DNA from: CAG-390 sp964522215
GTDB lineage: Bacteria; Bacillota; Clostridia; Oscillospirales; CAG-272
DNA: 64,000 bases
Direction of reading: 5' to 3'
Assembly: GCA_964522215.1 (NCBI GenBank)
Contig: CAZFVR010000006.1
Location: 1-64,000, forward strand
The notes under the pieces are model-generated. The model saw only the letters and a list, made by a program, of their open reading frames with translations, was not told the DNA's origin and did no database searches. The position numbers and the translations under genes were made by a program. Positions 51,283 through 60,701 of this stretch are shown piece by piece (position 1 is the stretch's first letter; every line of letters begins with the position of its first letter).

Positions 51283-53343
51283 TCAGCCGAGGTATTCGTC
51301 AATGCACGCCTTTAGCCTGCACAGCACATCCTTTATGCTGTCACCGCTGACCTGCGCACCCGCGGCATCAAAATGCCCGCCGCCGCCGAGCTGTTCCAGC
51401 ACCAGCTGAACGTTAAAGCTGCCGTCCGAGCGCGCCGATATCATGACCTCGCCATCCGTTTCAAGCAAAACGAACGCCGCCGCCACGCCGCGCACGGTCA
51501 GCATCTTATCCGCGGCCTTTGAGGCAGTTACGCGATCGGCACCGCGCGCCGCGGTCATAGCCGCGGTATCATCCGGGTCGATATCCGCCGCCGTGCCGCG
51601 CCCCACAGCTATCGCTATGCGTGAGCGATAGATGCATATCTCGGCGCCGAGGCGTGACTCGGTGATATAGTTCGTAAGATCCTCATAAAAGAATGTTCTG
51701 GCTATCTCGGAGCTTGCGCCGCACTCACGCAGATAAAGCGCCGCCGAGAAGGTGCGGGCAGTGGTAGAGCGGGTAAAGTCCTGCGTATCCACCATAATAC
51801 CCGCAAGCATTATATCCGCCTCACGGCGCGAAAGTCCGCCCTGACCAGTTCCGGGCTGTCCTATGGGAGAAAATCCGAGCATTTCCGCCACCAGCTCACA
51901 CGCCGAGGAAGCAGACGGCTCGATATAAACAAGCTCCGGCTCGTTTTGGAACTCGCCCGCCTTGCGGTGGTGGTCTATCACCACGGTGCGGAAGGCGTTT
52001 GCGGCGATCTCGGGAGATTCGCTGATGGCAAAGTTATTAACATCCGCAACTATCAAAACGGTATCCGAGCGGATCATATCAAGGCCGTCCTCGGCATCGA
52101 TGAACAGCTCTCGCCCATCATTGGCCAGCTCATGGCGAAGCCCCTCGGTACAAACGGTAAAGTTGCGGTTAGCGCGGTCTGAAATTATTCTCACATCATC
52201 GGTAAAGAGCGCGGCTATCCGCGCCAGCCCCACCGATGCGCCTATACAGTCAAAATCCGGGTTTTTATGACCCATTATCAAAACATTGCCCGCGCCGGAG
52301 AGTATCTCGGCCAGTCGCTCGTACACCACGCGCGAATCAACCTTGGTGCTCTCACGCACGCTCTTGGTGCGACCGCCGAAATATTCGTAGCCGCCCTGAC
52401 CCTGCCCGGAGCGCCGCCGCAGTGCCACCTGGTCGCCGCCGCGCTGAAGTGCCATCTCAAGCGCTACCGCCGCCTCGCGCTCGCGCTCGTCCAGCATCCC
52501 GCCGGAGGCGGATATGCCCATTGAAACGGTAAGGGACATGCCGCTCTCCCCTGCTTTGACCTCTCTTACATCGTCAAGCACCGAAAAACGGTCGCGAATG
52601 GCATCCAAAAGCCGCTTTTGCGGCATGATAACAAGAAATTTATCCCTATCGTACTCGCGAATTATGGCATCCATGCGCTCCGCCCAGGTGCGCAGTATCT
52701 CCTCGGCACGGTTAGCGGATTCGCGATAGGATACACGCGCGTATTTTGCAAGCTCCTCAAGATTATCAAGTGCCACATACGCCACGACCGCCAGCTCGTC
52801 ATCCGCCCTTGCCTCTGCCGCCTCAAGCGCGGCCACGGGGGATAGCATCAAAAGATAATATCGGCGATCCTGCGTTTCCATGGGATAGGCATGCACGCGG
52901 TAGGGTGCATCACCCAGCATCACACGTAGCCCATCCCCCTCCGGCTCGGAGGTGATCTCCGCAAGGGACGCACCCATAAGCTCGGAAAGCTCAAGTCCTA
53001 TCGGCGAGCCATGCTCTGCGGCGGCAGCATTTGCCCAAACTATCCTGCCCTCGGCGGAGGCTATGAACATAGGGTCTGCCACATCGCGCAGTGTAGAGGA
53101 AAGCATAGCCCCGATCGAGGCACGCTCCCCATCTCCGATATGAAAGCTGCTGCCCGCGCGAGAGATATGCGCGGATATCGTCACGGCGGCTATATATATT
53201 ACAAGAAAAATAAGCGTTGCGGGAAATGCAGGAATGTCGGTCAGGAGAGATATCACCGTAAGTGCGGCTAAAAACAGCCCACCCACCGTGATGCATATGA
53301 TAAGCGGCAAATTGTCGGGCGCGGGATCCTTTCGATCTGACAT
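51283..53343 (-). CDS. gdpP: Cyclic-di-AMP phosphodiesterase GdpP
   Basis: A 686-residue membrane protein. Two N-terminal helices (about residues 12-55) are followed by a PAS domain (about 72-165), a degenerate GGDEF domain (about 180-305) and a DHH/DHHA1 phosphodiesterase (about 340-680) with 'GHKNPDFDCIGASVGLARI', 'VADVNNF', 'VIDHHRK' and C-terminal 'GGGGHFDAAGAQ'. It degrades c-di-AMP, which controls potassium and osmolyte balance. ATG at 53343 is preferred to GTG at 53352 by spacing from GAAAGG. Confidence 0.95.
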   Translation of the reverse strand: MSDRKDPAPDNLPLIICITVGGLFLAALTVISLLTDIPAFPATLIFLVIYIAAVTISAHISRAGSSFHIGDGERASIGAMLSSTLRDVADPMFIASAEGRIVWANAAAAEHGSPIGLELSELMGASLAEITSEPEGDGLRVMLGDAPYRVHAYPMETQDRRYYLLMLSPVAALEAAEARADDELAVVAYVALDNLEELAKYARVSYRESANRAEEILRTWAERMDAIIREYDRDKFLVIMPQKRLLDAIRDRFSVLDDVREVKAGESGMSLTVSMGISASGGMLDEREREAAVALEMALQRGGDQVALRRRSGQGQGGYEYFGGRTKSVRESTKVDSRVVYERLAEILSGAGNVLIMGHKNPDFDCIGASVGLARIAALFTDDVRIISDRANRNFTVCTEGLRHELANDGRELFIDAEDGLDMIRSDTVLIVADVNNFAISESPEIAANAFRTVVIDHHRKAGEFQNEPELVYIEPSASSACELVAEMLGFSPIGQPGTGQGGLSRREADIMLAGIMVDTQDFTRSTTARTFSAALYLRECGASSEIARTFFYEDLTNYITESRLGAEICIYRSRIAIAVGRGTAADIDPDDTAAMTAARGADRVTASKAADKMLTVRGVAAAFVLLETDGEVMISARSDGSFNVQLVLEQLGGGGHFDAAGAQVSGDSIKDVLCRLKACIDEYLG

Positions 53344-53419
53344 ATGATGCACGACCTTTCTTTTAGAATCATGAGTTGAAAATTATAACTATGGAATAAA
53401 TAATATAAGTTATAGCCCC

Positions 53420-54613
53420 TCACTGCTTGCGGCGGGAGGCGAGCACATCGGCTATCGGCAGGATGATGCAAAGGATGCACCCGAATGCAGCAAAGAGAGA
53501 CAGCCCGCCAAAGCCGGATGCCATGACAGAGATTACAGGCGCGATGATTATCATCGGGGCGATAAAGCGCCAGCCGCCCCGCAGTGAGACACGCCTAAGC
53601 CAGGATACCGAAAACACGGTAAGCGGCAGGGCAAGCATCAGTATGATGTTTTCGCATATCACAGCAGCCGTGCCGCCGCCAACACTGCCATCGCCGCCTG
53701 TCAGCGACAGATATACTATTATTGCAGCAAAATATACGGCTCCGCAGATCGGGGATAGCAGGTATCTTGAGGGTGCCTCGGTAAAGGCATGCGGCTCAAT
53801 ATCCAGCGTGCGGAAGATCGCCCCACACACCGCCACCGCCAAAAATGCGGCTATCTCCGCCACCGCAGCTGCCACTCCCGGCAGCATGCGCACAAGCGAG
53901 AGGGCGTACTGCCGCACAGCTCCCGCGCCGACCTCAACTCCCGCCTCGGCATATGCCGCCGCGGTGTAGTCGGCGATCCGGTCAAGCAACAGCCTGCCGA
54001 TATCGGCCACGCCGGCAAGTCCATCTTTTGATATATTGGGGGATGCGATAACAAAAAGCACGCCGAACACAACAGCCGAGAGCGCAGCGGTCAGGGCGGT
54101 AACACCAACCGCCTCGCCGACCGTAGTGCGCGGGTAGGCCATAGACAAAACTATCGCCGCAGGGATAAAGGCGACCCCAAAAAGGATGCCGGGCGCACTG
54201 CCAAACGCAAAGCCGATGGCTGCGGATGCGGCGGCGGCAAGCAAAAACGCCGCGCGGTTTATCCTGAACAAAAACGCACCTATACCTATTGCGGCCACGC
54301 ACCCGAGCACGAGTGCGGGCATGGCAAAGCTGCCGGACATAAAGGCTATGATGCAGGCGGGTATTACCAGCGCAAACAGTGTCATGCGTTCACGCGCAAA
54401 AAACACGATGAACAGCGCCGCCGCAAGCATGCAAAGTCCGGCTATGGTATCGCGCGAATACGCCGCCGCAAGCACAGAGCCAACTCCCGCCGCCACAGCA
54501 CCCGCAGGCATGAGCGACCACCAAAACGGCGCGTGAACATGAACGCGCTCAGTGCCGCCTGCAACGAGTTCACCGCCGACTGTATCGGTGCTCGGTATCT
54601 CTCTGTCAGCCAT
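53420..54613 (-). CDS. DUF2232 family membrane protein (YybS-like)
   Basis: A 397-residue integral membrane protein with about eight hydrophobic helices after a polar 30-residue N-terminus. Its position directly upstream of gdpP-rplI-dnaB is that of yybS in Bacillus, and the helix pattern fits DUF2232. Transport or partnership with the c-di-AMP enzyme has been suggested by gene order only. The start at 54613 has a GGGGGA ribosome site. Confidence 0.82.
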   Translation of the reverse strand: MADREIPSTDTVGGELVAGGTERVHVHAPFWWSLMPAGAVAAGVGSVLAAAYSRDTIAGLCMLAAALFIVFFARERMTLFALVIPACIIAFMSGSFAMPALVLGCVAAIGIGAFLFRINRAAFLLAAAASAAIGFAFGSAPGILFGVAFIPAAIVLSMAYPRTTVGEAVGVTALTAALSAVVFGVLFVIASPNISKDGLAGVADIGRLLLDRIADYTAAAYAEAGVEVGAGAVRQYALSLVRMLPGVAAAVAEIAAFLAVAVCGAIFRTLDIEPHAFTEAPSRYLLSPICGAVYFAAIIVYLSLTGGDGSVGGGTAAVICENIILMLALPLTVFSVSWLRRVSLRGGWRFIAPMIIIAPVISVMASGFGGLSLFAAFGCILCIILPIADVLASRRKQ

Positions 54614-54782
54614 GGTATCCCCCCTTTTTTCTTTTTGTTCTTTTATCATCCCGCAGTGCGGCCGCGGCAAACGCGCCTTGGCTTGCCCATGGAACTTAAA
54701 AACTGTCGCTTTTTAGTTTGCTTTAATAATATCTGTACGCACTTTGTGCCTGTATGCGTTAAAGATAATTCTTCAATATAAT

Positions 54783-54822
54783 AGTATATCATAAAAAAGC
54801 GCAAAAGTAAATAACTTTGCGC
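54783..54822 (-). promoter_or_regulatory. Promoter of the DUF2232-gdpP-rplI-dnaB-tilS-hpt-ftsH operon
   Basis: Minus strand: TTTACT (54811-54806), 17 bp, TATACT (54788-54783). GCGCAAAAGT...ACTTTGCGC (54799-54822) is an inverted repeat covering the -35 box, a possible operator. Confidence 0.7.
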
Positions 54823-54892
54823 AAAATCACCGTCGTACGGCGCCGATTTATCCTCCTGCGGCAATTTTTTTCTAAAAATAGGCTCAGGACTC

Positions 54893-54921
54893 TTGACAAA
54901 GCGGTCATTTGATGCTATAAT
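54893..54921 (+). promoter_or_regulatory. Promoter of the SPFH protein
   Basis: TTGACA (54893-54898), 17 bp, TATAAT (54916-54921): a full-consensus promoter implying strong expression. Confidence 0.9.
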
Positions 54922-54997
54922 ATAATCACAGCCAAAAACATGGTAATGCTCGGCAGAGCCGAGCGGTAATATAATAATTGAAAGGAAGGTTTTTATC

Positions 54998-55981
54998 ATG
55001 GGTTGGATATTGGCAGGCATTATAGCTACTATCATTCTTTTTGTTTTTCTCGGCTTCAGCCGTTCGGTGTGGAGGCTTCGCCCCCGCCAGATACTGTCCG
55101 TGCTCGGACTTCTGTTGATCACCGGCGGCATGATAGCCTCCGTCCCCACCGGTCACACCGGCATACTTACTACGTTCGGTAAGGTAGAGGATATCACGCT
55201 TGAGGCGGGCGTACATATAAAGTCCCCTTTTCAGGAGGTCGTTATAATGGACAACCGCACGCAGGTGGCGCGCCTGTCGCTTACAAGCTTTTCAAGCGAC
55301 ATTCAGGAGGTGCTTGTTGACTATTCGATGAACTATCAAATAGACAAGACCAACGCGCAGACCATCTACAAAAACATAGGCACCGATTATTATCACACGG
55401 TAATGGAGCCTCGCATCCAGGAGGTCGTTAAGAGCGTTATTGCAAAATACACCGCCGAGAGTCTGATAGAGAGCCGCGATGAGCTTTCCCGCCAGATCAC
55501 CGAAACGCTTGTTGACGAGCTGGGAAGATACAATATCGAGGTCGTCAGCACATCGATAGAAAATATCGATTTTTCGGATGCCTTTACGAACTCTGTTGAG
55601 GATAAGGTCGTAGCCCTGCAAACAAAGCTTAAGACGCAGACAGAGGAAGAGCAAAAAACGATGCAAAAGGAGCAGGATGCCAAGCGTGCCGAGATACAAG
55701 CGAACGCCGATGCATCGGTAAAGGAGATACAAGCCGCAGCGGATGCCGAGGTGGCAAAGATCCAAGCCGCCGCAGAGGCGGAGGTCAAAAAGGTTCAGGC
55801 TGATGCCGATGCCTATACCGGCGAAAAGCAGGCAGAGATAAACAAAAAGCTGGCTGAATCGCTGACCGAGGAGCTGATAAAATATCTCACCGCTCAGCAG
55901 TGGAACGGCGAGCTGCCCGAGTATTATATGTCCGGCAGCGGAACCGTTTTGCCGATACTCGGCAGTATTGGCGAGCAGTAA
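54998..55981 (+). CDS. SPFH/Band 7 (prohibitin-like) membrane protein
   Basis: A 327-residue protein with two closely spaced N-terminal membrane helices (about residues 4-22 and 31-50), then a Band 7 domain starting at 'VPTGHTGILTTFGKVEDITLEAGVHIKSPF'. A long Ala/Glu/Lys/Gln-rich coiled coil spans about 200-285 ('ASVKEIQAAADAEVAKIQAA'), and the C-terminal segment ends 'TAQQWNGELPEYYMSGSG'. Such proteins oligomerise into membrane scaffolds. GAAAGGAAGG precedes ATG. It is monocistronic with a full-consensus promoter and a very strong terminator. No NfeD partner is adjacent. Confidence 0.88.
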   Translation: MGWILAGIIATIILFVFLGFSRSVWRLRPRQILSVLGLLLITGGMIASVPTGHTGILTTFGKVEDITLEAGVHIKSPFQEVVIMDNRTQVARLSLTSFSSDIQEVLVDYSMNYQIDKTNAQTIYKNIGTDYYHTVMEPRIQEVVKSVIAKYTAESLIESRDELSRQITETLVDELGRYNIEVVSTSIENIDFSDAFTNSVEDKVVALQTKLKTQTEEEQKTMQKEQDAKRAEIQANADASVKEIQAAADAEVAKIQAAAEAEVKKVQADADAYTGEKQAEINKKLAESLTEELIKYLTAQQWNGELPEYYMSGSGTVLPILGSIGEQ

Positions 55982-55987
55982 AACACC

Positions 55988-56027
55988 AAAAGTATGCAGT
56001 GTGCCCCGGGGCACACTGCATACTTTT
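55988..56027. terminator. Perfect 40-bp palindromic terminator after the SPFH gene
   Basis: Two 20-bp arms (55988-56007 and 56008-56027) are perfectly complementary, from AAAAGTATGC to GCATACTTTT, with the T-run at the end. Confidence 0.92.
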
Positions 56028-56084
56028 TTATTGGATACTTGTATTTGCGCAAGCAAAAATATCATATTAGAATGCAATCGGCAT

Positions 56085-56263
56085 TTAAGGCAACACCGCG
56101 CAATTCGCGGCCGGCACTTTTTTCGTCCACTTGCTTGCATAAGATCCGTCATATTTCACATTTTTACTTCGCGTAGGATGAGCTGCGCGAAGGAAAATTG
56201 TTTCATCTGACGAATTATCTGACGGCGCAATTGAACGAAAAGAATTGTGCGGTGGTGCCTTAA
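56085..56263. mobile_element. MITE-like element with 22-bp terminal inverted repeats
   Basis: The left end at 56085-56106 begins TTAAGGCAACACCGC. The right end at 56242-56263 ends GCGGTGGTGCCTTAA. The ends are complementary at 20 of 22 positions. The 179-bp element has no transposase gene; its interior is AT-richer than the ends and has a second pairing around 'cttcgcgtagg...ctgcgcgaag'. This is the size and form of a non-autonomous element mobilised in trans. Confidence 0.75.
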
Positions 56264-56448
56264 TAGATAAATGATCGCCGAGCGCACAAACATTGCCCCA
56301 AAAAATCACATTCAAATCGATATTCGCCCCGCTAATTTCTTCCGCGATCATCGCCGCAGGCGCATGTATATGATCCGCGCGCAGTGCGTCATGCACTCCC
56401 CCTTTTGCGAATATACTTAATTATCAACTGTTTTTTGGGGGTGAAGCT

Positions 56449-57048
56449 ATGCTTGCAACGATCCAATATGACCGCAGGCGCGCCGTTGAATACGCGCACC
56501 GCTGGGCACTTGACAGAAATCCTTTGTTTTTTAACTTCGACGGTCTTGGCGGCGACTGCACGAATTTTGTTTCTCAATGCGTGCTGGCGGGCTGCTGTAT
56601 TATGAACTACACGCGCGACTTTGGCTGGTACTATATAGATACCGATGATCGAGCGCCCGCATGGACCGGCGTGGAATTCTTTTTTGATTATATCACCGGG
56701 GCACGTGACTTTTCGGCGCAGAACGGCGGGGTGGGGCCCTTTGGATACCTCCTGCCGGTGCGCGGCCGCCGCCCGCACCCGGCCATCCTCCCGGGAGATG
56801 TGATACAACTGGGAGACGAGCGCGGCAACTATTTTCATTCCCTTATCGTCACTGCCGCGGTAAGGGGCGACCTGCTTGTTGCCTCACACTCGGAGGATGC
56901 CCTTGACCGCCGCCTTTCAAGCTACCGCTACGCAAGATATCGCGCCATACATATAGGCGGTGCGCGGGTGGATATAGGGGATATTGATTGCTTTCCATCC
57001 CTGATCGACGGTCGCCTTGCCGCACTTAACAATGCCCGCGGGATATGA
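56449..57048 (+). CDS. Amidase domain-containing (NlpC/P60-like Amidase_6) protein
   Basis: A 199-residue protein of the putative-amidase family. The catalytic cysteine lies in 'GGDCTNFVSQCVLAG' and the histidine in 'NYFHSLIVTA', with 'AHRWALDRNP' and 'GDVIQLG' around them. There is no signal peptide, so it is cytoplasmic or released by another route. It probably cleaves a peptide or amide bond in cell-wall-derived material. It starts at ATG 56449 after GGGGGTG and lies about 185 bp after the MITE-like element. The small lipoprotein gene downstream may be co-transcribed. Confidence 0.82.
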   Translation: MLATIQYDRRRAVEYAHRWALDRNPLFFNFDGLGGDCTNFVSQCVLAGCCIMNYTRDFGWYYIDTDDRAPAWTGVEFFFDYITGARDFSAQNGGVGPFGYLLPVRGRRPHPAILPGDVIQLGDERGNYFHSLIVTAAVRGDLLVASHSEDALDRRLSSYRYARYRAIHIGGARVDIGDIDCFPSLIDGRLAALNNARGI

Positions 57049-57134
57049 TATAATGATATCAACACTACGACACCGCGATACCACGATGCTACATGCAGAT
57101 GCGCTAAACACAAAAGGAAAGGATACCCAAAACG

Positions 57135-57365
57135 ATGCAAATGACAAAAAGGATCAAGGCAACATTTTGGGCACTCTGCTTGCTTTCCGCAATGCTTGTC
57201 ACCTGCCGTCCCGCAGGTACAGGCGAGGATGAGACCCCCCTCCCGCCCGATACCACTGCCGCCCACGCCGCCACAACGACCGCCACACCTGAGAGCACTG
57301 CCTCCACCGAGGACAAAGAAAAGCTTAACACCCTCACCGAACGCGCCATGACATATGAATTTTAG
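57135..57365 (+). CDS. Small Thr-rich lipoprotein
   Basis: A 76-residue protein with a signal peptide and lipobox Cys24 ('AMLVTC'), then a Thr/Ala/Pro/Glu-rich tail with no folded domain, ending 'ERAMTYEF'. AAGGAAAGG lies well upstream of ATG. It resembles the linker part of the larger lipoproteins here, so it may be a truncated relative or a small surface protein. Confidence 0.5.
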   Translation: MQMTKRIKATFWALCLLSAMLVTCRPAGTGEDETPLPPDTTAAHAATTTATPESTASTEDKEKLNTLTERAMTYEF

Positions 57366-57427
57366 CGTTGAATAAGCAAAAAGGGGTGTAGCGGATGCAC
57401 CTCTTTTGCTCTCTTATGATAAAAAAC

Positions 57428-57470
57428 AAGAACCATAACCCGATACGATCGTATCAAAATTATGGTTCTT
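57428..57470 (-). terminator. Terminator of the tRNA-Ser gene
   Basis: AAGAACCATAA (57428-57438) and TTATGGTTCTT (57460-57470). On the minus strand GTTTTTTATC follows. Confidence 0.82.
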
Positions 57471-57473
57471 ATT

Positions 57474-57565
57474 TGGCGGAGATGGAGAGATTTGAACTCT
57501 CGCGCCGTTATTCACGACCTACACCCTTAGCAGGGGCGCCTCTTCGGCCTCTTGAGTACATCTCC
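57474..57565 (-). tRNA. tRNA-Ser(GCU)
   Basis: A 92-nt class II tRNA with long variable arm. The 5' acceptor arm GGAGATG pairs with CATCTCC, then discriminator G and encoded CCA. The anticodon loop CTGCTAA between CGCCC and GGGTG gives GCU, reading AGC/AGU. The T loop 'GTTCAAATC' is present. Confidence 0.93.
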
Positions 57566-57622
57566 AAGGGTGTTATTGCACAGCATGACAAAGCTTTTGC
57601 ATAATGCATGCCGACAAAGTAT

Positions 57623-57651
57623 ATTATACACTATACTTTGGTCTTTGTCAA
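57623..57651 (-). promoter_or_regulatory. tRNA-Ser promoter
   Basis: Minus strand: TTGACA (57651-57646), 17 bp, TATAAT (57628-57623): a full-consensus promoter. Confidence 0.88.
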
Positions 57652-57734
57652 GCCCTTTTTTTATATTTTTTCGTTTTTCGGATCCGAGGATCGGATCTGA
57701 GGAGTCGCCCGCACGGGCGACTCCGAAAGAATGA

Positions 57735-58934
57735 TCAATCCCTAAAATCGGCCTTGAGGTATATAACGTTATCAGATGCCACGGCCTCGTCTACCAGAGC
57801 CGCAAAGTCAAGCTTTGACTCCTCCTCAAGCACGTGTGAAAGCTCGGGGCGGGTCTTGGGGTGCCTTGGTGTGAACACGGTACAGCAATCCTCATATGGC
57901 AGGATGGATGTTTCAAAGGTATCTATAAACCTTGCGCGCTCGATTATCTCCGCTTTATCCATACCGATGAGCGGACGGAACACGGGCAGATCTGCCGCAT
58001 CGTTTGTTACCGCCAATGCCTGCATGGTCTGCGATGCGACCTGACCGAGGCTCTCACCGGTGATAAGTGCGCCGCACTCGGCAGTGTGTGCGATCTTTGA
58101 TGCTATCGCCATCATATAGCGGCGAAGCAGAAGGGTAAAATAGTCCTCACAGCAAGCGCGGGAGAGCTCCTCCTGGATATGAGTCAGCGATACGACGTGC
58201 AAAAAGATGCTGCCCGCCCATGGGGTGAGCTTGCGTGCCAGCTCCACTACCTTTTCCCTTGCCTGCTCACTGGTATAGGGGAAGGATTCAAAATACACCG
58301 CCTCAAGCTTTATGCCGCGCTTGGCCATCATCCACCCGGCGACAGGGGAATCTATACCGCCTGACAAAAGGAGCATGCCCTTACCGTTAGAGCCGACAGG
58401 CATTCCGCCCGCGGCGCGCTGCTGGCCACCGGTGATATATGCGCCCTCCTCGCGGACCTCGCACATGACCGTGACCTCCGGATGATGCACATCCACCTTG
58501 AGGTGATGATAATTTGAAAGTATGGCCGCGCCCAGCTCCTCGCATATCTGCTGTGAATGCAGGGGAAAGCTCTTATCCGCACGCTTTGCCTCAACTTTAA
58601 ATGTCTTGGCGTGGGTTAGCGTATCCCGAAGATACTCCACAGCCGTGCGGCGAAGCTCGTCTATATCCTTTTCGGCATATGCCGAACGGCTGACGGCAAT
58701 AATGCCGAATGTGCGCATGGCGACTGCCCATGCGGCATCCATATCCGCGCCCTCCTCTGCCGGCTCGATGCGTGCAAGACTGCGCCCCTTTATTACCTTA
58801 TAATGGCCCACCTGCGAGAGGCGATATTTAAGCTCACGGCTGAGCAGTGTTTCAAAAAAGCTCCTGTTTGAGCCTTTAAGGCAGATCTCGCCGTATTTGC
58901 AAAGCAGTATTTCTCTAAATTTGGATTCAGGCAT
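57735..58934 (-). CDS. thiI: tRNA 4-thiouridine synthase ThiI
   Basis: A 399-residue enzyme from ATG at 58934. An N-terminal ferredoxin-like part ('ILLCKYGEICLKGSNRSFFE'), THUMP domain ('SFPLHSQQICEELGAAIL') and PP-loop pyrophosphatase ('MLLLSGGIDSPVAGWMMAKRG') are present. There is no C-terminal rhodanese domain, as in Firmicutes. 'GESLGQVASQTMQALAV' and 'CTVFTPRHPKTRPEL' are typical. It makes s4U8 in tRNA and supplies sulfur for thiamine. It overlaps the exonuclease gene by 8 bases. Confidence 0.94.
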   Translation of the reverse strand: MPESKFREILLCKYGEICLKGSNRSFFETLLSRELKYRLSQVGHYKVIKGRSLARIEPAEEGADMDAAWAVAMRTFGIIAVSRSAYAEKDIDELRRTAVEYLRDTLTHAKTFKVEAKRADKSFPLHSQQICEELGAAILSNYHHLKVDVHHPEVTVMCEVREEGAYITGGQQRAAGGMPVGSNGKGMLLLSGGIDSPVAGWMMAKRGIKLEAVYFESFPYTSEQAREKVVELARKLTPWAGSIFLHVVSLTHIQEELSRACCEDYFTLLLRRYMMAIASKIAHTAECGALITGESLGQVASQTMQALAVTNDAADLPVFRPLIGMDKAEIIERARFIDTFETSILPYEDCCTVFTPRHPKTRPELSHVLEEESKLDFAALVDEAVASDNVIYLKADFRD

Positions 58935-60357
58935 CGCTATCCTCTTCATCGGCGTCGTCGGTATCGTCAGATCCGTCATCCGCCGCCAGTGCGTAAAGAT
59001 CTATATCAAAGAGTGTGGAGCGCTCGGCGGGATCGATGGCGGCTCCATCGCCGTCCTCCTCGTCCTCTTCCCCGTCTCCGTAATTGTCGTCAAAGTCAAG
59101 CTCAAAGTCGTCCATGCGCTCAAGATCCTGCTCGTCCGCACCATCGGCATCGGCACCGTTACCGTCGCCTTTTTTGGAGGATCGAGAGGTACGGCGTTTG
59201 CCGCCGCGCTTTTTGCGACCCTTTGAGGCACGCGGCGCGCCGGGCTTTTCGGTCTCCTCCGGCTCGGGATCCGCCTCCCCGCTCTCGATATAATAGTTCG
59301 GGAACAGCCGCTCCCATACCTTCATGCATCCGACGGTATCCGCCACGGATGTATGCGCCACACCATCCCACTCTATCTCAAAGCAGGCCATGGCATCGGT
59401 AAGGCTTGCGTGCTCTACCTCCGGTCGGCACTCGTGTATATATCTGACGAACTCGTTGGCACAGCAGCGTATCTTTGCCCAAAGCGCACGCCGCTCCTCC
59501 TCCGTCTCGTATATGTATTTTATGTGGCTGTAGTCTGTTGAAACACCGTAAGCTATGAGCCTATCTGCCCCTGCAAATATCTCCTTGATGCGCGGGGTCA
59601 GCTCAGCAAGAGTGGGCGCATCCGCCGTCATCTCGGGGGTGATGCCGTGGATCTTTTCTGTCTTGTTCCACTTGCGTGTGTGAGTGGGATGCACCAGTGT
59701 ATCCATTATCATCTGCCCGTTTGCATCGCATATGCTGATAGAGATGATCTCATCGCGATCGTAAAAGCCTGTCAGCTCAAGGTCAAAAAACAGCACACGG
59801 GAACGCTCCATCCCATAGTGGCGTGCGCGGTGGGCATCACCCTCGGCGCGGCGGGCGGCAAGCTCCTCCTCATAGCAGGCACGGCAGAGCTTTTTGCGGT
59901 ATCTTACATCATTACCGCACTTAACGCACATAAGCGGCATGCGCACCGTTGTGAGCTTATCATAAAGATAGACCACCGAGCCATCCGACTTACGCGCAAA
60001 GGCCACGGGCATCTCCACGACCTCAAGCTTCATACCCGCCAAGCGCTCCTTGGTGTAAAAGCCGAGGGATGCGGCGCGGCGAACACTCACCCGCTCGATA
60101 ATATCCCCCGAGGGGAGCTTTTCCGTCTCGCGCTTTGAGCGCGGTGCGTACCAAAGCTCGGGATCTGCCTCGCTGACCTTTTCCGGGTCAAACCAAAGGC
60201 GCAGACCGCACTCTGTTTCCTCAAATGCCACGGGCGCACCGGCCTTGAGGTGCAATTTATCAAGCTCGGCACGTGTAAGATAGTTTTTGGCTCGCGCTTC
60301 GCGACCGCGGATAGCCGTTACCGCAGCGCCTGAGCGCAATTTTATCGATTCCTTCAA
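58927..60357 (-). CDS. DnaQ-like 3'-5' exonuclease with an acidic C-terminal tail
   Basis: A 476-residue protein. Residues about 1-150 are an N-terminal region with a four-cysteine zinc-ribbon-like motif ('CVKCGNDVRYRKKLCRAC'). Residues about 165-345 are a DEDD exonuclease: 'FFDLELTG' (D-x-E), 'KIHGITPEM', 'RLIAYGVSTDYSHIKYI' and 'DAMACFEIEWDGVAHTSVADT'. Residues about 360-476 are a lysine/arginine-rich patch then an extended acidic stretch. The TTG at 60357 has GGAG seven bases before it; extensions upstream to ATG 60393 have no ribosome site. The substrate (DNA or RNA) is not clear. The promoter is far upstream at 60702-60730. Confidence 0.8.
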   Translation of the reverse strand: MKESIKLRSGAAVTAIRGREARAKNYLTRAELDKLHLKAGAPVAFEETECGLRLWFDPEKVSEADPELWYAPRSKRETEKLPSGDIIERVSVRRAASLGFYTKERLAGMKLEVVEMPVAFARKSDGSVVYLYDKLTTVRMPLMCVKCGNDVRYRKKLCRACYEEELAARRAEGDAHRARHYGMERSRVLFFDLELTGFYDRDEIISISICDANGQMIMDTLVHPTHTRKWNKTEKIHGITPEMTADAPTLAELTPRIKEIFAGADRLIAYGVSTDYSHIKYIYETEEERRALWAKIRCCANEFVRYIHECRPEVEHASLTDAMACFEIEWDGVAHTSVADTVGCMKVWERLFPNYYIESGEADPEPEETEKPGAPRASKGRKKRGGKRRTSRSSKKGDGNGADADGADEQDLERMDDFELDFDDNYGDGEEDEEDGDGAAIDPAERSTLFDIDLYALAADDGSDDTDDADEEDSDA

Positions 60358-60482
60358 AACAGTCTCCGTTCCGCCGCCGTTAGGCGGCATATATATAAAA
60401 AATAATTTATAAAATTTATCGGGCGGCGTGACCACTATATATGTAATGTAACATCTAAAGCTTTGCAGATCAGCAGCAAGAA

Positions 60483-60576
60483 GCACGCGCAGTGTGAGGA
60501 GGAATGAGGTGGGCTGCACTATGAAAGTGCTGTTTGTATTGTGCGCACACTCCATACGGGGGCTGTCGCCGCGTGC
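60483..60576 (-). ncRNA. Structured leader or small RNA upstream of the exonuclease gene
   Basis: Between the minus-strand promoter and the exonuclease gene, nested pairings occur: GCACGCG (60483-60489) with CGCGTGC (60570-60576), AGTGTG (60491-60496) with CACACT (60546-60551), and a hairpin GCACT/AGTGC (60516-60530). No terminator follows, so a structured 5' leader is likelier than a free RNA. I do not recognise a family. Confidence 0.4.
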
Positions 60577-60701
60577 CTGATAGATCGTTTGATGTGGTAA
60601 TGCCGAAAAGTAAAGTTTTGGTCGTTGCAATATACTTACCCCCAAGCCGGGGATATCGGCACACGGCACATTTTTATTTTACATTTGGACCATACCGAAT
60701 T

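Noticed and set aside
56085..56396. 103-codon minus-strand frame over the MITE-like element
   Set aside because: The frame runs through both terminal inverted repeats and lacks initiation signals. It is an incidental frame within the element.
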